Below are positions 16,678-24,377 of a DNA stretch of 35,450 nucleotides, one piece after another. The translations under genes were made by a program, and so were the position numbers. The notes beneath the pieces are model-generated. The model was given only the letters and a program-made list of their open reading frames with translations. It was not told the DNA's origin and ran no database searches. Origin of the DNA: a virus; the IMG/VR virus record IMGVR_UViG_3300045996_001696, positions 1 to 35,450 of that record. One strand, given 5' to 3'. The first letter of the stretch is position 1. Each line of letters opens with the position of its first letter.

Positions 16678-16811
16678 GCCTGGCGGTCGGTCTGGTACTG
16701 CTGCCGCTCTACCTGGGCTTCTACGTCTGGGAGCTGATCATGCGCCGGTCGGCGGCGGCGTTCGACGAGACGCTTCGCACTGCCTACGAGGCCGACCCTC
16801 CACGACGGTGA
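16674..16811 (+). CDS. Small membrane protein, start uncertain
   Basis: The frame encodes SLAVGLVLLPLYLGFYVWELI, a clear membrane helix, then a charged tail ending TAYEADPPRR. The best-placed start is a CTG at 16674 that overlaps the preceding TGA (CTGA) with a GGGAG site five bases upstream. A GTG at 16647 without a ribosome site is the conventional alternative. The 3' end overlaps the minus-strand gene at 16738-16926. Together with the 30-residue peptide it makes a membrane-protein pair. Confidence 0.45.
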   Translation: MSLAVGLVLLPLYLGFYVWELIMRRSAAAFDETLRTAYEADPPRR

Positions 16812-16926
16812 GCGGGGGGCGCACGTGGGAGTTCCGGCGCTGGGCGGCCTCGATGCGGGTGCGTTGATGAGCTTCGCGGTCGGCGTCGCTGCCCAACAAG
16901 CTGAGGATGTTGCCGAGAAGACTCAT
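16738..16926 (-). CDS. Small hypothetical protein with leaderless start
   Basis: A 62-residue frame starting MSLLGNILSLLGSDADREAH. The ATG directly abuts a GGTA-N6-TACC box with a TACGTT -10 hexamer. The N-terminal ~13 residues are hydrophobic or amphipathic and the rest is Arg-rich. The last ~25 residues overlap a plus-strand frame on the opposite strand, so either frame's 3' part may be spurious. No function is recognised. Confidence 0.5.
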   Translation of the reverse strand: MSLLGNILSLLGSDADREAHQRTRIEAAQRRNSHVRPPLTVVEGRPRRQCEASRRTPPPTGA

Positions 16927-16941
16927 GGGTATGAACGTACC
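16927..16941 (-). promoter_or_regulatory. Leaderless promoter box
   Basis: On the minus strand this reads GGTACGTTCATACCC and is followed at once by ATG. TACGTT is a TANNNT -10 hexamer ending seven bases before the ATG. A TTGCCC lies 17 bases upstream of it. It is one of four similar boxes in the window. Confidence 0.5.
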
Positions 16942-17040
16942 TTCTCGGTGGGGGAGGGGCAAGGACCCGGGGCCGACCTCCGCACAGGCCAGCCCCGGGC
17001 ATCAGCAGGGTAGGCGATCATGGTGATCCCCACGCAGCAC

Positions 17041-17078
17041 AGAGGCCCCTCGGAGCGGTGTCGCTCCGAGGGGCCTCT
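17041..17078. terminator. Strong hairpin after the major capsid gene
   Basis: A perfect 17-bp stem (AGAGGCCCCTCGGAGCG with its complement) and a 4-base loop lie 12 bases beyond the capsid gene stop. No U-tract follows on either strand, so it may act as a transcription terminator with help, or as an mRNA 3' stabiliser for the abundant capsid message. It can work in both directions, since the plus-strand islet converges here. Confidence 0.7.
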
Positions 17079-17089
17079 GCGTTACCTAC

Positions 17090-18418
17090 TTAGCTCGTCT
17101 CCGGGGAGAACGAGCCCGACACCATCGACTCCGGACGCTTGTGCGCCAGGGCCAGACGCTCCTCGCAGAGAATCGTGACAGCGTTCTTGATGAACGTGTC
17201 AGCGTGGTGCTCGGAAGTGCGAACATCCGCCTGCGCGCGGTCGTAAAGCTGCACGCCGATTCCGAATGCGCCGGTGAGGAACGTGCCCTCCGCCATGGCC
17301 GGGGTCTCGACGATCGGCTGACGCCACAGGGTGGCGTTCGCACCGACGCTGATGTTCGTGACCAGCATGTACTGGCCGTCACCACCACCGGTGCCGCCCG
17401 CGCCGGTCGCGTTGCCCTTCTGGGTCTCGATGCGCTCCCAGTCGTTCGGGTGGAGAACCACACCGGTCGGCTGGTAGTAGGCCAGAACAGCCTTCGTCAT
17501 GGCCCGACGAATCGAGTCCGAACGCAGCTCGTCGGCCGGAGCGGTGTACTCCTGGATGTCATTCGCGTTCAGAACACCCAGCAGCTCGTCGTTCGCGCCA
17601 GAGCCATTCAGGATCTGACGGTCCTCTTCGAGCTGGAGGCCGTAGAGCAGTTCGTTGTCGATCGTGGAACGAAGCTGCGGAACGTCGGCCAGAACGTTGC
17701 GGTGCGCCATCTCCCAGTGGGCGAGGGTGCGGACCGGCGCCTGGTTCGAACGGAACACCAGGTTGGTGTGGGGCTTGACCGCGAAGTCGGTGTTGCCCAC
17801 ATTCCGGTCAGGCACGCTCTTCGCGCCCTGCGTCGGGCTGGCGTAACCGACGACCTGGAAGTAGTCGATCAGGTTGGAGCTGGTCTGCGCGACCGGGAAG
17901 AGGTCACGGACCCGGGTCTTGCGGTACGCCCGCGGCACGATCGGGTCGAACTGGATCGAGCCGAACTGGCGCACGTAGTTGGCCGGGTTCATGGACGCAT
18001 AAACGTCCTTCTGCTGCACCAGACCGCCACGGCAGATGTCAGCCGACTGCACCGAGAACGGCGTCGCCATGTTGACGTTGCCGGACTGCATGACCGACTT
18101 GTACTCGGGCGACTCGACGAACGCCTCGGAAAGCGTCTTGGCCTCCGAGTACCCGGCGCGAGCGCCCAGGGCCAGCGACTCCGACTCGGGGTCGAGGTCG
18201 TACTGGCTGCGCATCTTGGCGCCGGTCGTGGCCATCGTCAGAAGGCCGTTCAGCTCCTTGATCTCGCTGGTGAGCTGGTGACCCTTGGCGGCGACGGTCG
18301 GGTCGATCTCGATGTTCTTGCCCTCGATCTTGACCTTGTCCGAGTAGACCAACTCGTCGAGGGCCGCGATCTTCTCGTTCATGAGCGTCTTCAGCTCACG
18401 CATCTCTGACTTGAGCAC
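17090..18418 (-). CDS. Major capsid protein, HK97 fold
   Basis: A 442-residue protein starting at GTG with GGAG five bases upstream. The N-terminal ~110 residues are a charged, helical delta-like region (LKSEMRELKTLMNEKIAALDEL) of the type cut off during HK97-like maturation. The body has the typical mix: SADICRGGLVQQKD, NLIDYFQVVGY, AHWEMAHRNVLADVP, YYQPTGVVLHPNDWERIE and a C-terminal FGIGVQLYDRAQADV. It is encoded just after a protease-scaffold fusion and a disordered protein. Residues 137-153 (KDVYASMNPANYVRQFG) are mimicked by the N-terminus of the protein at 21446. Confidence 0.92.
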   Translation of the reverse strand: MLKSEMRELKTLMNEKIAALDELVYSDKVKIEGKNIEIDPTVAAKGHQLTSEIKELNGLLTMATTGAKMRSQYDLDPESESLALGARAGYSEAKTLSEAFVESPEYKSVMQSGNVNMATPFSVQSADICRGGLVQQKDVYASMNPANYVRQFGSIQFDPIVPRAYRKTRVRDLFPVAQTSSNLIDYFQVVGYASPTQGAKSVPDRNVGNTDFAVKPHTNLVFRSNQAPVRTLAHWEMAHRNVLADVPQLRSTIDNELLYGLQLEEDRQILNGSGANDELLGVLNANDIQEYTAPADELRSDSIRRAMTKAVLAYYQPTGVVLHPNDWERIETQKGNATGAGGTGGGDGQYMLVTNISVGANATLWRQPIVETPAMAEGTFLTGAFGIGVQLYDRAQADVRTSEHHADTFIKNAVTILCEERLALAHKRPESMVSGSFSPETS

Positions 18419-18425
18419 TTTTTCT

Positions 18426-18531
18426 CCGGTGCTGACTAACGCGCCCGGGGGCGCGGAGCGAATAAGACTGAGCCGTGTGCACTTGTGTGTTCAGTTGTCG
18501 CGGGGTCGGCTTATCGCTCGGTCAGCACCGG
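18426..18531 (-). promoter_or_regulatory. Structured 5' untranslated region of the capsid gene
   Basis: An 11-base perfect inverted repeat (18426-18436 and 18521-18531; CCGGTGCTGAC) frames this leader. The capsid-proximal arm ends in CCGG, whose GG is part of the GGAG ribosome site. A second hairpin, CGCGCC-CCCG-GGCGCG on the minus strand (18440-18455), lies inside. If the long stem forms in RNA, the ribosome site is partly paired, which could tune capsid translation. I see no clear promoter hexamers in the gap. Confidence 0.45.
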
Positions 18532-18567
18532 CTGGAAAGCGTTGCCCTGGAGGGCATGTAAACACAA

Positions 18568-18599
18568 AAGCTCGATTCCCGTTGTCGGGAATCGAGCTT
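18568..18599 (-). terminator. Rho-independent terminator upstream of the capsid gene
   Basis: A perfect 14-bp stem with a four-base loop (AAGCTCGATTCCCG arm), followed on the minus strand by TTTTGTGTTT. It lies 15 bases after the stop of the disordered-protein gene. It separates the protease/scaffold transcription unit from the capsid gene, implying that the capsid gene has its own promoter. Confidence 0.8.
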
Positions 18600-18613
18600 G
18601 AGTGCGAGGAGGG

Positions 18614-19486
18614 CTAGTCCTCGTAGTCGGCGAGGATGCCGCTGAGCGCCTTGTTGATCACGTTGATCGACTCCTCCACCTGCTCAGGCGAGTAGTCGTA
18701 GATCGACTTGCGCACGTTGCCCGGCTTCGGCGTCCCACCCGGCTGCGCCGGGGACGTGCCGCTCTCGAACGGGTTACCGGCCGACCGGCCACCCGAGCCG
18801 CCACGACGCTTCTTCTTGCCCGACAGGTTTCCCGGGCGCGGCGTCGAGCCGCCCCCGTTGCCCCGGCCGGTGTCGTAGCCGTTGCCGCTGCGGCCCCGCG
18901 AGTACGGGTTTCCCGCCGGGCCACCGGTGCCCGGCTTCGGGATGCCCCCGGCGAACTCGGCGCGGGCCTGGGCGTTCACCCGGGAGTCGCTGCCGTGCGC
19001 GTCCGAGACACCCGAACCACGGCCCCGGCGGACGTCGGTGTGGTGGTCGGTGGGACCGGCGTTGCGCAGGCGCCGCGAGATGCCGTTGTCCTGGCTGCCC
19101 CGGAACGGGTGGCGGTAGGACTCGTGGGCGGGCATCGAGGCCTCGTCGCCCCACGCGTCCTTCTTGCCCCGGTTGACCGAGCGGCCCTTGCCGAACCGGC
19201 GGTCGGTGCTGGAGCCCTTCGGCACGCCCTTGGCGGTGCGGCCGGGCTGGGCGGTGTCGGTCACCCACGGCGGAACCGGCTTCTTCTTCTTGCCGCTGTT
19301 CTTGCCGCCGCGCGAGCTGCCGGAGCGGCCCTTGCCGCCCGCGGTGTTCGCGCCCCCGTTCGCGGGCGGCGGCTGGCCGCCGTCACCGGTGCGCTTCCCG
19401 GACTTGACCTCCGGGCCCCACCGGTCGTCATCGAGGAAACCGTCGCGCTGCAACCGGGCGAGGTGCAGTTCGTACAGCTCAGACAT
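18614..19486 (-). CDS. Basic, disordered Gly/Arg/Lys-rich protein of the capsid module
   Basis: A 290-residue protein starting MSELYELHLARLQRDGFLDD at an ATG overlapping the protease stop by eight bases. After a short helical N-terminus almost all of it is low-complexity Gly, Arg, Lys, Pro and Ser. Recurrent units include PKPGTGG, PRPGNLSGKKK and PKPGNVRK, plus GNPY and GNPF. A conserved-looking acidic helix (EQVEESINVINKALSGIL) ends it. Its slot between scaffold and capsid suggests an assembly or internal head protein that could bind DNA or the acidic scaffold. That is inference. Confidence 0.75.
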   Translation of the reverse strand: MSELYELHLARLQRDGFLDDDRWGPEVKSGKRTGDGGQPPPANGGANTAGGKGRSGSSRGGKNSGKKKKPVPPWVTDTAQPGRTAKGVPKGSSTDRRFGKGRSVNRGKKDAWGDEASMPAHESYRHPFRGSQDNGISRRLRNAGPTDHHTDVRRGRGSGVSDAHGSDSRVNAQARAEFAGGIPKPGTGGPAGNPYSRGRSGNGYDTGRGNGGGSTPRPGNLSGKKKRRGGSGGRSAGNPFESGTSPAQPGGTPKPGNVRKSIYDYSPEQVEESINVINKALSGILADYED

Positions 19487-21344
19487 TTGCGCCGTCCCAG
19501 TTGATCGAACCAACAACGCTGTCGACGATTTCGTCCGAGTCCCAGCGGATGTCGGCCAGGCTCTTGCCGCCCTCGGCTCCACCGGCGTCGCCCCCGGTGT
19601 CGCCCACGGCGCCGGTGTCTGAGCCGCCCTCGGTCATGCCGCTGTCGGGCATTTCCTCGGCCTCGCCGACTGGGCCGTCCTCGTAGACGTCGGGGTCGTC
19701 GTAGTCGCCCTCGTCGCCTTCGTCCTCGCCCTCGGGGTCGTACTCGTCGTACTCGCCCTCGGCCTCGTCGTCCTCGTACTCGTCCTCGAATTCGCCCTCG
19801 ACGTCCTCGAAGTCGTCGTCCTCGGCGTAGGCCTCGGCCTCGTCGTCGTCCGCCTCGTCCTCGCCCTCCGGGTACCGGTCATCGAGAACCGCGGAGATCA
19901 GCTCGGACAGGCCCGCCATTTCCGGGTCCGCCTCGATCTCGGCGTCGAGCACGTCCAGGAACTCGTCGATCGCGACCTCGGCCGCTGCGTCGTCGCCGTA
20001 GGCGTAGGCCTGATCGAATGCGTTCGCGAAGTCCAGCAGCTCGGCGTAGTCCTCGGGGTCGAGCACATCGGCCAGCTCGTCGGCCAGCCAGCCCACCGCC
20101 TCGTCCTCTTCGACGTCCTCGGCGACCGCCTTCTCGTCGATCTCGTCGAGATAGGCGCCCACCACGTCGTAGGCGGTGCGCAGCGCCTTGACCTCGTCGG
20201 GGTCGAGCCCGTCGAGATCGACGTCGAACTTGGGCTCTTCCAGCTCCAGTCCGTCGGTGTCGTACCCGGCGTCTTCGAGGGCGGCCATGGCCTCGCCGAG
20301 GCTCTTCACCGAGCGGGTCTTGGCCAGCGGCGCGGCCCCGTGGAGAACGGGGCTGTATTCGTAGAGGTTCAGTTCCTTGATCCGCCGGACCCCGGTCTTG
20401 GCGTCCTTGGTGGCGCCGTTCTTCGGGACGCGGTACCCGATGGACCAGGAACCGTCGTCGTCGAAGAACTTGACCATCGAATAGGCCTCGCGGCCCCGGT
20501 CGGAGTCCAGGTTGAATTGCGTCTTCACCCAGAGGGCGCCAGCCTCACTCGGCCACGGCGTGCCGTCCGCGAGCTGCTTGGGCAGCGACGGGTCACCGGG
20601 GAGCAGTTCCTTGATGTCGAGGGTCTTCGACACCGGGTGCTCCCACGCGTGGGACCACACGCCCTTGGGGGTGCGCTCCTGGAGCGTCTTCTCGTAGGCG
20701 CCGGGCTCGATGATGTCGTCGACATTGTCTTTGACCCCGGTCACGCTGACGAAGGCCTCGACGATGCCCTTCTGGTCGTCGATGACCTCCACGGGTCCGG
20801 CGGCGTCCTTACGCTCGACCAGAACAGCATCATCCTTCGAACCGGGCGGGAGGCCCCGGGCCCCGCTGCGACGACGGCCACGACCCTTCGCCAGCGAGGC
20901 GCCGGGGGGCACTCCGTTGGGGGTGCGGCGGGCGCTGGTGCCGGTCATGTTGGCGCGGGCGCCGTTCGGGATGCCGGACACCGACCGCTTGTTGATGTTG
21001 CGGACGCGCTTCTTGCCGCGCTGCGCGTTGAGCGCGGCGCCCCAGGCGGCCTTCTCGTAGTCCTGCTCCTGCTCGTCGGCCTTCGAGCCGGGCGGAATGC
21101 CCGAGCGGCTGCCGCCGGAGCCGCCCTTGCGAATGGAGGACCCGGTGGGGATGCCCCCACCCTTGCGCTTCCGGCGCTTGATGTTGGAGCCGGTCGGAAT
21201 GCCCGACCCGCTGCCTCCACCGGAGCCACCCCGAATAGAACTGCCCGTTGGAATACCCGAGGAGCCGCCACGGCCGCCACGGCGGATCGACGATCCGGCC
21301 GGGATGCCGGTGACCTTCTCCTCGTCGTGGTACTCGCGCCCCAT
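19479..21344 (-). CDS. Prohead protease fused to an acidic scaffold, with N-terminal GIPxGS repeats
   Basis: A 621-residue protein with GGGAGA five bases before its ATG. Residues 13-170 carry eight GIPxGS-type repeats in a Gly/Arg-rich background. Residues ~172-345 match HK97-type (S78) prohead proteases: WSHAWEHP (His232), SWSIGYRVP (Ser301) and LYEYSPV (Glu329). Residues ~355-590 are extremely acidic and helical or disordered, as in scaffolding domains. The enzyme would form inside the prohead, assemble capsid subunits through its scaffold part, and cut the capsid delta domain and itself. The repeats are not normal for the family. Confidence 0.88.
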   Translation of the reverse strand: MGREYHDEEKVTGIPAGSSIRRGGRGGSSGIPTGSSIRGGSGGGSGSGIPTGSNIKRRKRKGGGIPTGSSIRKGGSGGSRSGIPPGSKADEQEQDYEKAAWGAALNAQRGKKRVRNINKRSVSGIPNGARANMTGTSARRTPNGVPPGASLAKGRGRRRSGARGLPPGSKDDAVLVERKDAAGPVEVIDDQKGIVEAFVSVTGVKDNVDDIIEPGAYEKTLQERTPKGVWSHAWEHPVSKTLDIKELLPGDPSLPKQLADGTPWPSEAGALWVKTQFNLDSDRGREAYSMVKFFDDDGSWSIGYRVPKNGATKDAKTGVRRIKELNLYEYSPVLHGAAPLAKTRSVKSLGEAMAALEDAGYDTDGLELEEPKFDVDLDGLDPDEVKALRTAYDVVGAYLDEIDEKAVAEDVEEDEAVGWLADELADVLDPEDYAELLDFANAFDQAYAYGDDAAAEVAIDEFLDVLDAEIEADPEMAGLSELISAVLDDRYPEGEDEADDDEAEAYAEDDDFEDVEGEFEDEYEDDEAEGEYDEYDPEGEDEGDEGDYDDPDVYEDGPVGEAEEMPDSGMTEGGSDTGAVGDTGGDAGGAEGGKSLADIRWDSDEIVDSVVGSINWDGANV

Positions 21345-21363
21345 CGACTCTCCCTACCGGGTT

Positions 21364-21395
21364 TGTCGGCGGGCACCAGTACGGTTACGCCGACA
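21364..21395 (-). promoter_or_regulatory. Hairpin in the leader of the protease gene
   Basis: An 8-bp perfect inverted repeat (TGTCGGCG and CGCCGACA) with a 16-base loop lies in the 101-base gap before the protease ATG. It could be a weak terminator for the gene upstream or a leader hairpin. No U-tract or clear promoter accompanies it. Confidence 0.3.
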
Positions 21396-21445
21396 GACGT
21401 CACTACCAGCGAGATCGTCGCACGATTTCCGTTATCGGGTTTTGT

Positions 21446-22120
21446 TCACCAGGAACGGAGTCGGTCGCGGGCACCCATCATCGGGTCGTAGTACCGCGCC
21501 ATATCCATCAGCGGGTGGGATTCCATCAGCGCTGGGGACTCCGGCAGCGACTTCTTGTTTGGTGTGGCGCGGGCCTTGCCCTTCTTGGCCTCCCACTGGG
21601 CCACGGCACGGCACGCTGCGGCCTTGGCCCGCGCCCCGACCTTGACCTTGCCACCGAACGCGGTGCCGGTCGAGCACATCTTCTTGCTCCAGTTCACCGC
21701 CGTGGCGATGGACCGCGAGATGGTGTAGCCCTTCTCGTAGTGCAGGTGCTTGGCCACGCGCTCGATCAGGTTGGGCAGGCCCTGAACCTGGTCGACCCAG
21801 TTCTGCTCGCCGGGCACGCGCTCCAGGCCGGGGTACACGCTCGACGGCGGGCCCTTCTTCCACTTGGCCTCGTAGCCCCGGGAAGCACCCTCGTCCTTGA
21901 TCGAGGCCCGGTAGATGGCCCAGGTCTCACACAATTCCGGGTCGTACTTCGACTCCAGGTAGTCGAACGCCTCGTTGATCTTCGCGGTACGCACGAAGCT
22001 CGCCCTCCGGACCTTTTTCCTGCGCTTGTTCCGCGCGACCATTGGAGCCCGGCGAGGCGTCCCGAGGTGTCGAACGTACGTAGCCGGTGCCATGCCTGCA
22101 TAGACGTCTTTGTGATTCAC
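21446..22120 (-). CDS. Phage protein of a recurrent head-region family, capsid-mimic N-terminus
   Basis: A 224-residue protein starting at GTG by GTGA overlap. Residues 4-20 (KDVYAGMAPATYVRHLG) match residues 137-153 of the capsid protein at 12 of 17 positions. A basic patch follows (RNKRRKKVRR). The NWVDQVQGLPNLIERVAKHL, YTISRSIATAVNWSKKMC and AACRAVAQWEAKK elements form a domain I recognise as recurring in phage and prophage structural regions; its function is not established to my knowledge. It precedes the protease gene, so an assembly role is plausible. Confidence 0.75.
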   Translation of the reverse strand: MNHKDVYAGMAPATYVRHLGTPRRAPMVARNKRRKKVRRASFVRTAKINEAFDYLESKYDPELCETWAIYRASIKDEGASRGYEAKWKKGPPSSVYPGLERVPGEQNWVDQVQGLPNLIERVAKHLHYEKGYTISRSIATAVNWSKKMCSTGTAFGGKVKVGARAKAAACRAVAQWEAKKGKARATPNKKSLPESPALMESHPLMDMARYYDPMMGARDRLRSW

Positions 22121-22287
22121 CGTGGGCCATCCTCCGGCTGCGCGTCAGCGGGAGGCTCGTTACCGGTGATCTCCGCATAGCGGGTGGCCGACCACCGGGC
22201 GGCCTCCGGGGAGATGTAGCGGAGGTAGTCCGCGATGTACTCCCAGGTGTAGCCCCGCTGGCGCAGGTACCACGCGGTGCAGCTCAT
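22117..22287 (-). CDS. Small helix-turn-helix-like protein
   Basis: A 56-residue frame, MSCTAWYLRQRGYTWEYIAD onward, starting at an ATG that overlaps the glycosyltransferase stop (ATGA) and ending in a GTGA overlap with the next gene. The segment YLRQRGYTWEYIADYLRYIS has the spacing of a homeodomain-like helix-turn-helix (helix, GYTWEYIA turn, helix). It could be a small regulator. The coupling on both sides strongly supports translation. Confidence 0.65.
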   Translation of the reverse strand: MSCTAWYLRQRGYTWEYIADYLRYISPEAARWSATRYAEITGNEPPADAQPEDGPR

Positions 22288-23234
22288 GCCAGGGCCTCCA
22301 CCGCGGAGCAGAACCGGGCCAGGCTCTCGGCCGGGTCGAGGTCGATGGCTCGCTGGCGAGCAGCGGCCGAGGCGGCGGCGTAGGCCTCCGGGTCATTCAT
22401 CAGGGTCCGGACGGTCTCGATCCAGCCGTCCACGTCGTTGAGGTCGACGAAGATTCCGGCGGAGCCCAATGACTCCTGGAGACCCGGGGTCGGATGGGCG
22501 ATGACGGGGATACCCGAGGACATGGCCTCGACTCCCACGCGGCCCCACGATTCGTACACCGAAGGCATCAGGAGAATCTTGGTCCGCTCGTAGGCGCGTT
22601 TGATGTCCGGGGTATGCCCCATAAATGTCACATTGGCCAGGCCTCGCCGAATGACCTGTGCGCCGTAACCGCCTTCGACGGCGAGGAAAGGGATGTCAGG
22701 CATTCGACCGGCCAGCCGGTAGAACAGCCGCGAACCCTTGTGCGCCATCAGGTTGATCAAGGTGACATGATCCCCGGGCTCCACCCGGTACTCCTCAGGG
22801 TCGACCGGTGGCGGCACGACAATCCCCGTGCCGTACTCGGCCAGGTTGTCGGCCATCGACTGTGAGTTGAACACCGTCAAATCCGCCGGGAACTGAGAAA
22901 GCTCCCTCTGTGTCGATACCTGGAAATCGTTGTGGACTAGATACACCATGGGCGTGCCGAACCGGCGGGCCATGAGCTGGGTGTGCGACGAAGGCCCCAG
23001 GTGGGAGATGACCACGTCAGCGGTTTTGACGGCCTTTTCGCTGTCGAAGGCACCCTTGGGCACCACATAGATGCCCTGCCAGCGATAGGGCAGCCGCGCC
23101 GTGCACGGATCGGTTAGGTAGACCTCGCAGTCGTGCCCCCGAGCCGCCAGGGCGCGCAGCAGTGCGTGCAGCATCATCTCCGCGCCCGCGTTGAGCTGCG
23201 GCGGGTAGCCATGGACCCGGGCCACAACCTTCAC
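22284..23234 (-). CDS. GT4-family glycosyltransferase
   Basis: A 316-residue protein starting at GTG through a GTGA overlap with the methyltransferase. The N-terminal Rossmann half has GAEMMLHALLRALAARGHDCEVY, typical of GT-B GT4 enzymes. The C-terminal half has the GT4 nucleotide-sugar motif SVYESWGRVGVEAMSSGIPV (the E-x7-E pattern) and PGLQESLG. It would transfer a sugar from an NDP-sugar, perhaps to virion proteins or to modify host surface glycans. It forms an operon with a methyltransferase. Confidence 0.88.
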   Translation of the reverse strand: MKVVARVHGYPPQLNAGAEMMLHALLRALAARGHDCEVYLTDPCTARLPYRWQGIYVVPKGAFDSEKAVKTADVVISHLGPSSHTQLMARRFGTPMVYLVHNDFQVSTQRELSQFPADLTVFNSQSMADNLAEYGTGIVVPPPVDPEEYRVEPGDHVTLINLMAHKGSRLFYRLAGRMPDIPFLAVEGGYGAQVIRRGLANVTFMGHTPDIKRAYERTKILLMPSVYESWGRVGVEAMSSGIPVIAHPTPGLQESLGSAGIFVDLNDVDGWIETVRTLMNDPEAYAAASAAARQRAIDLDPAESLARFCSAVEALA

Positions 23235-23737
23235 AGCGGCGACACCTTGTAGCAGCCCAGCACGTCGCCGGTCCAGTATTTGACGATCCCAGGCAATTTC
23301 AAGACCTCTTCGTGGGTCCAGTGATGCATATGGCGCTCGTGCTCGTTGCCGAACTCGGCCCCCTGAGGGGCAAAGATAATCGGCAACGACACGAACACCG
23401 ATTTGCGGGCGGTACGACGGGCCTTGTCCCACATGGCAACAGCGTCGTCGTAGGCCATGTGTTCGATGACGTCGCCCATGATCACGACGTCGACCCGAGG
23501 CCACTCCACCTCGCGCGCATCAGCGACAATCAGCTCGTCGTAATGCTCATGCAGATCGAACATTTCGACGTACGGCTCGAACACCTCGATACCGATGAAG
23601 TGCGCTCGCCGCAGTTTGGGGCGCAACAAGCGAGAGTACGTGCCCGCCCCGACGCCGATATCGAGGATCGACGCCGGGGAGTTGTTGATGATGCACTCCT
23701 GAAGCCAGTCCTTGCCCTGGGCGTCGGAGTAAGGCAC
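23231..23737 (-). CDS. Class I SAM-dependent methyltransferase
   Basis: A 168-residue protein. Motif I is ILDIGVGAGTYS near residue 24, the acidic end of beta-2 is FIGIEVFEPY, and motif IV is VDVVIMGDVIEHM. The pattern and short length resemble small-molecule or sugar methyltransferases more than DNA methyltransferases, since no (N/D)PPY motif is seen. It is coupled to a GT4 glycosyltransferase, which suggests glycan methylation. The substrate is unknown. Confidence 0.82.
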   Translation of the reverse strand: MPYSDAQGKDWLQECIINNSPASILDIGVGAGTYSRLLRPKLRRAHFIGIEVFEPYVEMFDLHEHYDELIVADAREVEWPRVDVVIMGDVIEHMAYDDAVAMWDKARRTARKSVFVSLPIIFAPQGAEFGNEHERHMHHWTHEEVLKLPGIVKYWTGDVLGCYKVSPL

Positions 23738-23739
23738 AA

Positions 23740-23961
23740 CTACACCTGCTCAGGCCAATGCCACGTGCCGCCCGCCTGCCCCTCGTCCCACTTCACATTC
23801 TGGTTGAAGAATGCGCCGGTCGGGTTGAGAACTGCCAGGCCGACAGTGCCTTCACTGACCACCTCGGTCACCACGGCGGCCCGGCACTGCGAGGCGTACT
23901 CGCCACCGGGGGTGCCGTAAGAGACGTAATGGACGATCCGGCCCACGCTGGGGTGGCTCAT
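23740..23961 (-). CDS. Small beta-rich hypothetical protein
   Basis: A 73-residue protein with a GGAGG site upstream of its ATG. It reads SVGRIVHYVSYGTPGGEYAS, CRAAVVTEV and VKWDEGQAGGTWHW. Proteins of this form (RIVHYVSYG with a terminal W-rich strand) recur in actinophages as an SH3-like barrel of unknown function. I cannot assign a role. It precedes the methyltransferase gene by two bases. Confidence 0.75.
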   Translation of the reverse strand: MSHPSVGRIVHYVSYGTPGGEYASQCRAAVVTEVVSEGTVGLAVLNPTGAFFNQNVKWDEGQAGGTWHWPEQV

Positions 23962-23964
23962 CCA

Positions 23965-24138
23965 CTACCTCCGGATCAGGCCGAGCACGAGCAGGACCAG
24001 GCCGACGATCACGCAGATAACAGCGGCGACGTAGACGAGGGTCCCGATGACTCCGGGCAGGGGCAGCAGCGCAGCCAGGAGGCCGAGCACGATGCCGAGG
24101 ATCAGGGCGCCGACAGCGCCACCGGTGTTCACCCTCAT
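23965..24138 (-). CDS. Small two-span membrane protein
   Basis: A 57-residue protein starting MRVNTGGAVGALILGIVLGL through an ATGA overlap with the gene before it. Two hydrophobic segments (about residues 8-25 and 30-53) are separated by LPLPG. It ends in LIRR, positive inside. It could be a holin-like or membrane-modifying protein, but there is no lysin next to it in this window. Confidence 0.7.
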   Translation of the reverse strand: MRVNTGGAVGALILGIVLGLLAALLPLPGVIGTLVYVAAVICVIVGLVLLVLGLIRR

Positions 24139-24335
24139 GACTTGTCTCCCTTGGCGCCGGTCTCGGTGCGGCCCTCGTCGGCCCCGGCCGGGGCCGAGAG
24201 ACGGGTGGAGTCGAGGCCGGAGCCGTCGCAGCGGTCCGCGCCGTCCTTGTTGCCCCGGAGGTGGGGCCGCAGCGACCCGGCCTTGACCTCGACCTTCGCG
24301 CCGCAGTACGGGCATGCGGTGTCGTTCTTCGCCAT
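24135..24335 (-). CDS. Small zinc-ribbon protein
   Basis: A 66-residue protein with GGGAGA before its ATG. The N-terminus AKNDTACPYCGAKVEVKAGS has one CxxC knuckle, and a later RPHLRGNKDGADRCDG adds His and Cys, together enough for one zinc site. The C-terminal half is polar and disordered. Small zinc proteins of this type are common in actinophages; the function is unknown. Confidence 0.75.
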   Translation of the reverse strand: MAKNDTACPYCGAKVEVKAGSLRPHLRGNKDGADRCDGSGLDSTRLSAPAGADEGRTETGAKGDKS

Positions 24336-24377
24336 GGTTCTCCCTCGATCCGACGATCACGGGAATCCTGACAGGTA

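Noticed and set aside
17141-18409. Plus-strand open frame across the capsid gene
   Set aside because: It is a mirror of the strongly recognised capsid gene and shows no protein-like domain pattern or coupling.
20176-20364. Plus-strand frame within the protease-scaffold gene
   Set aside because: It is antisense to the acidic scaffold coding region, serine-rich from complementing Asp/Glu codons, with no start context.
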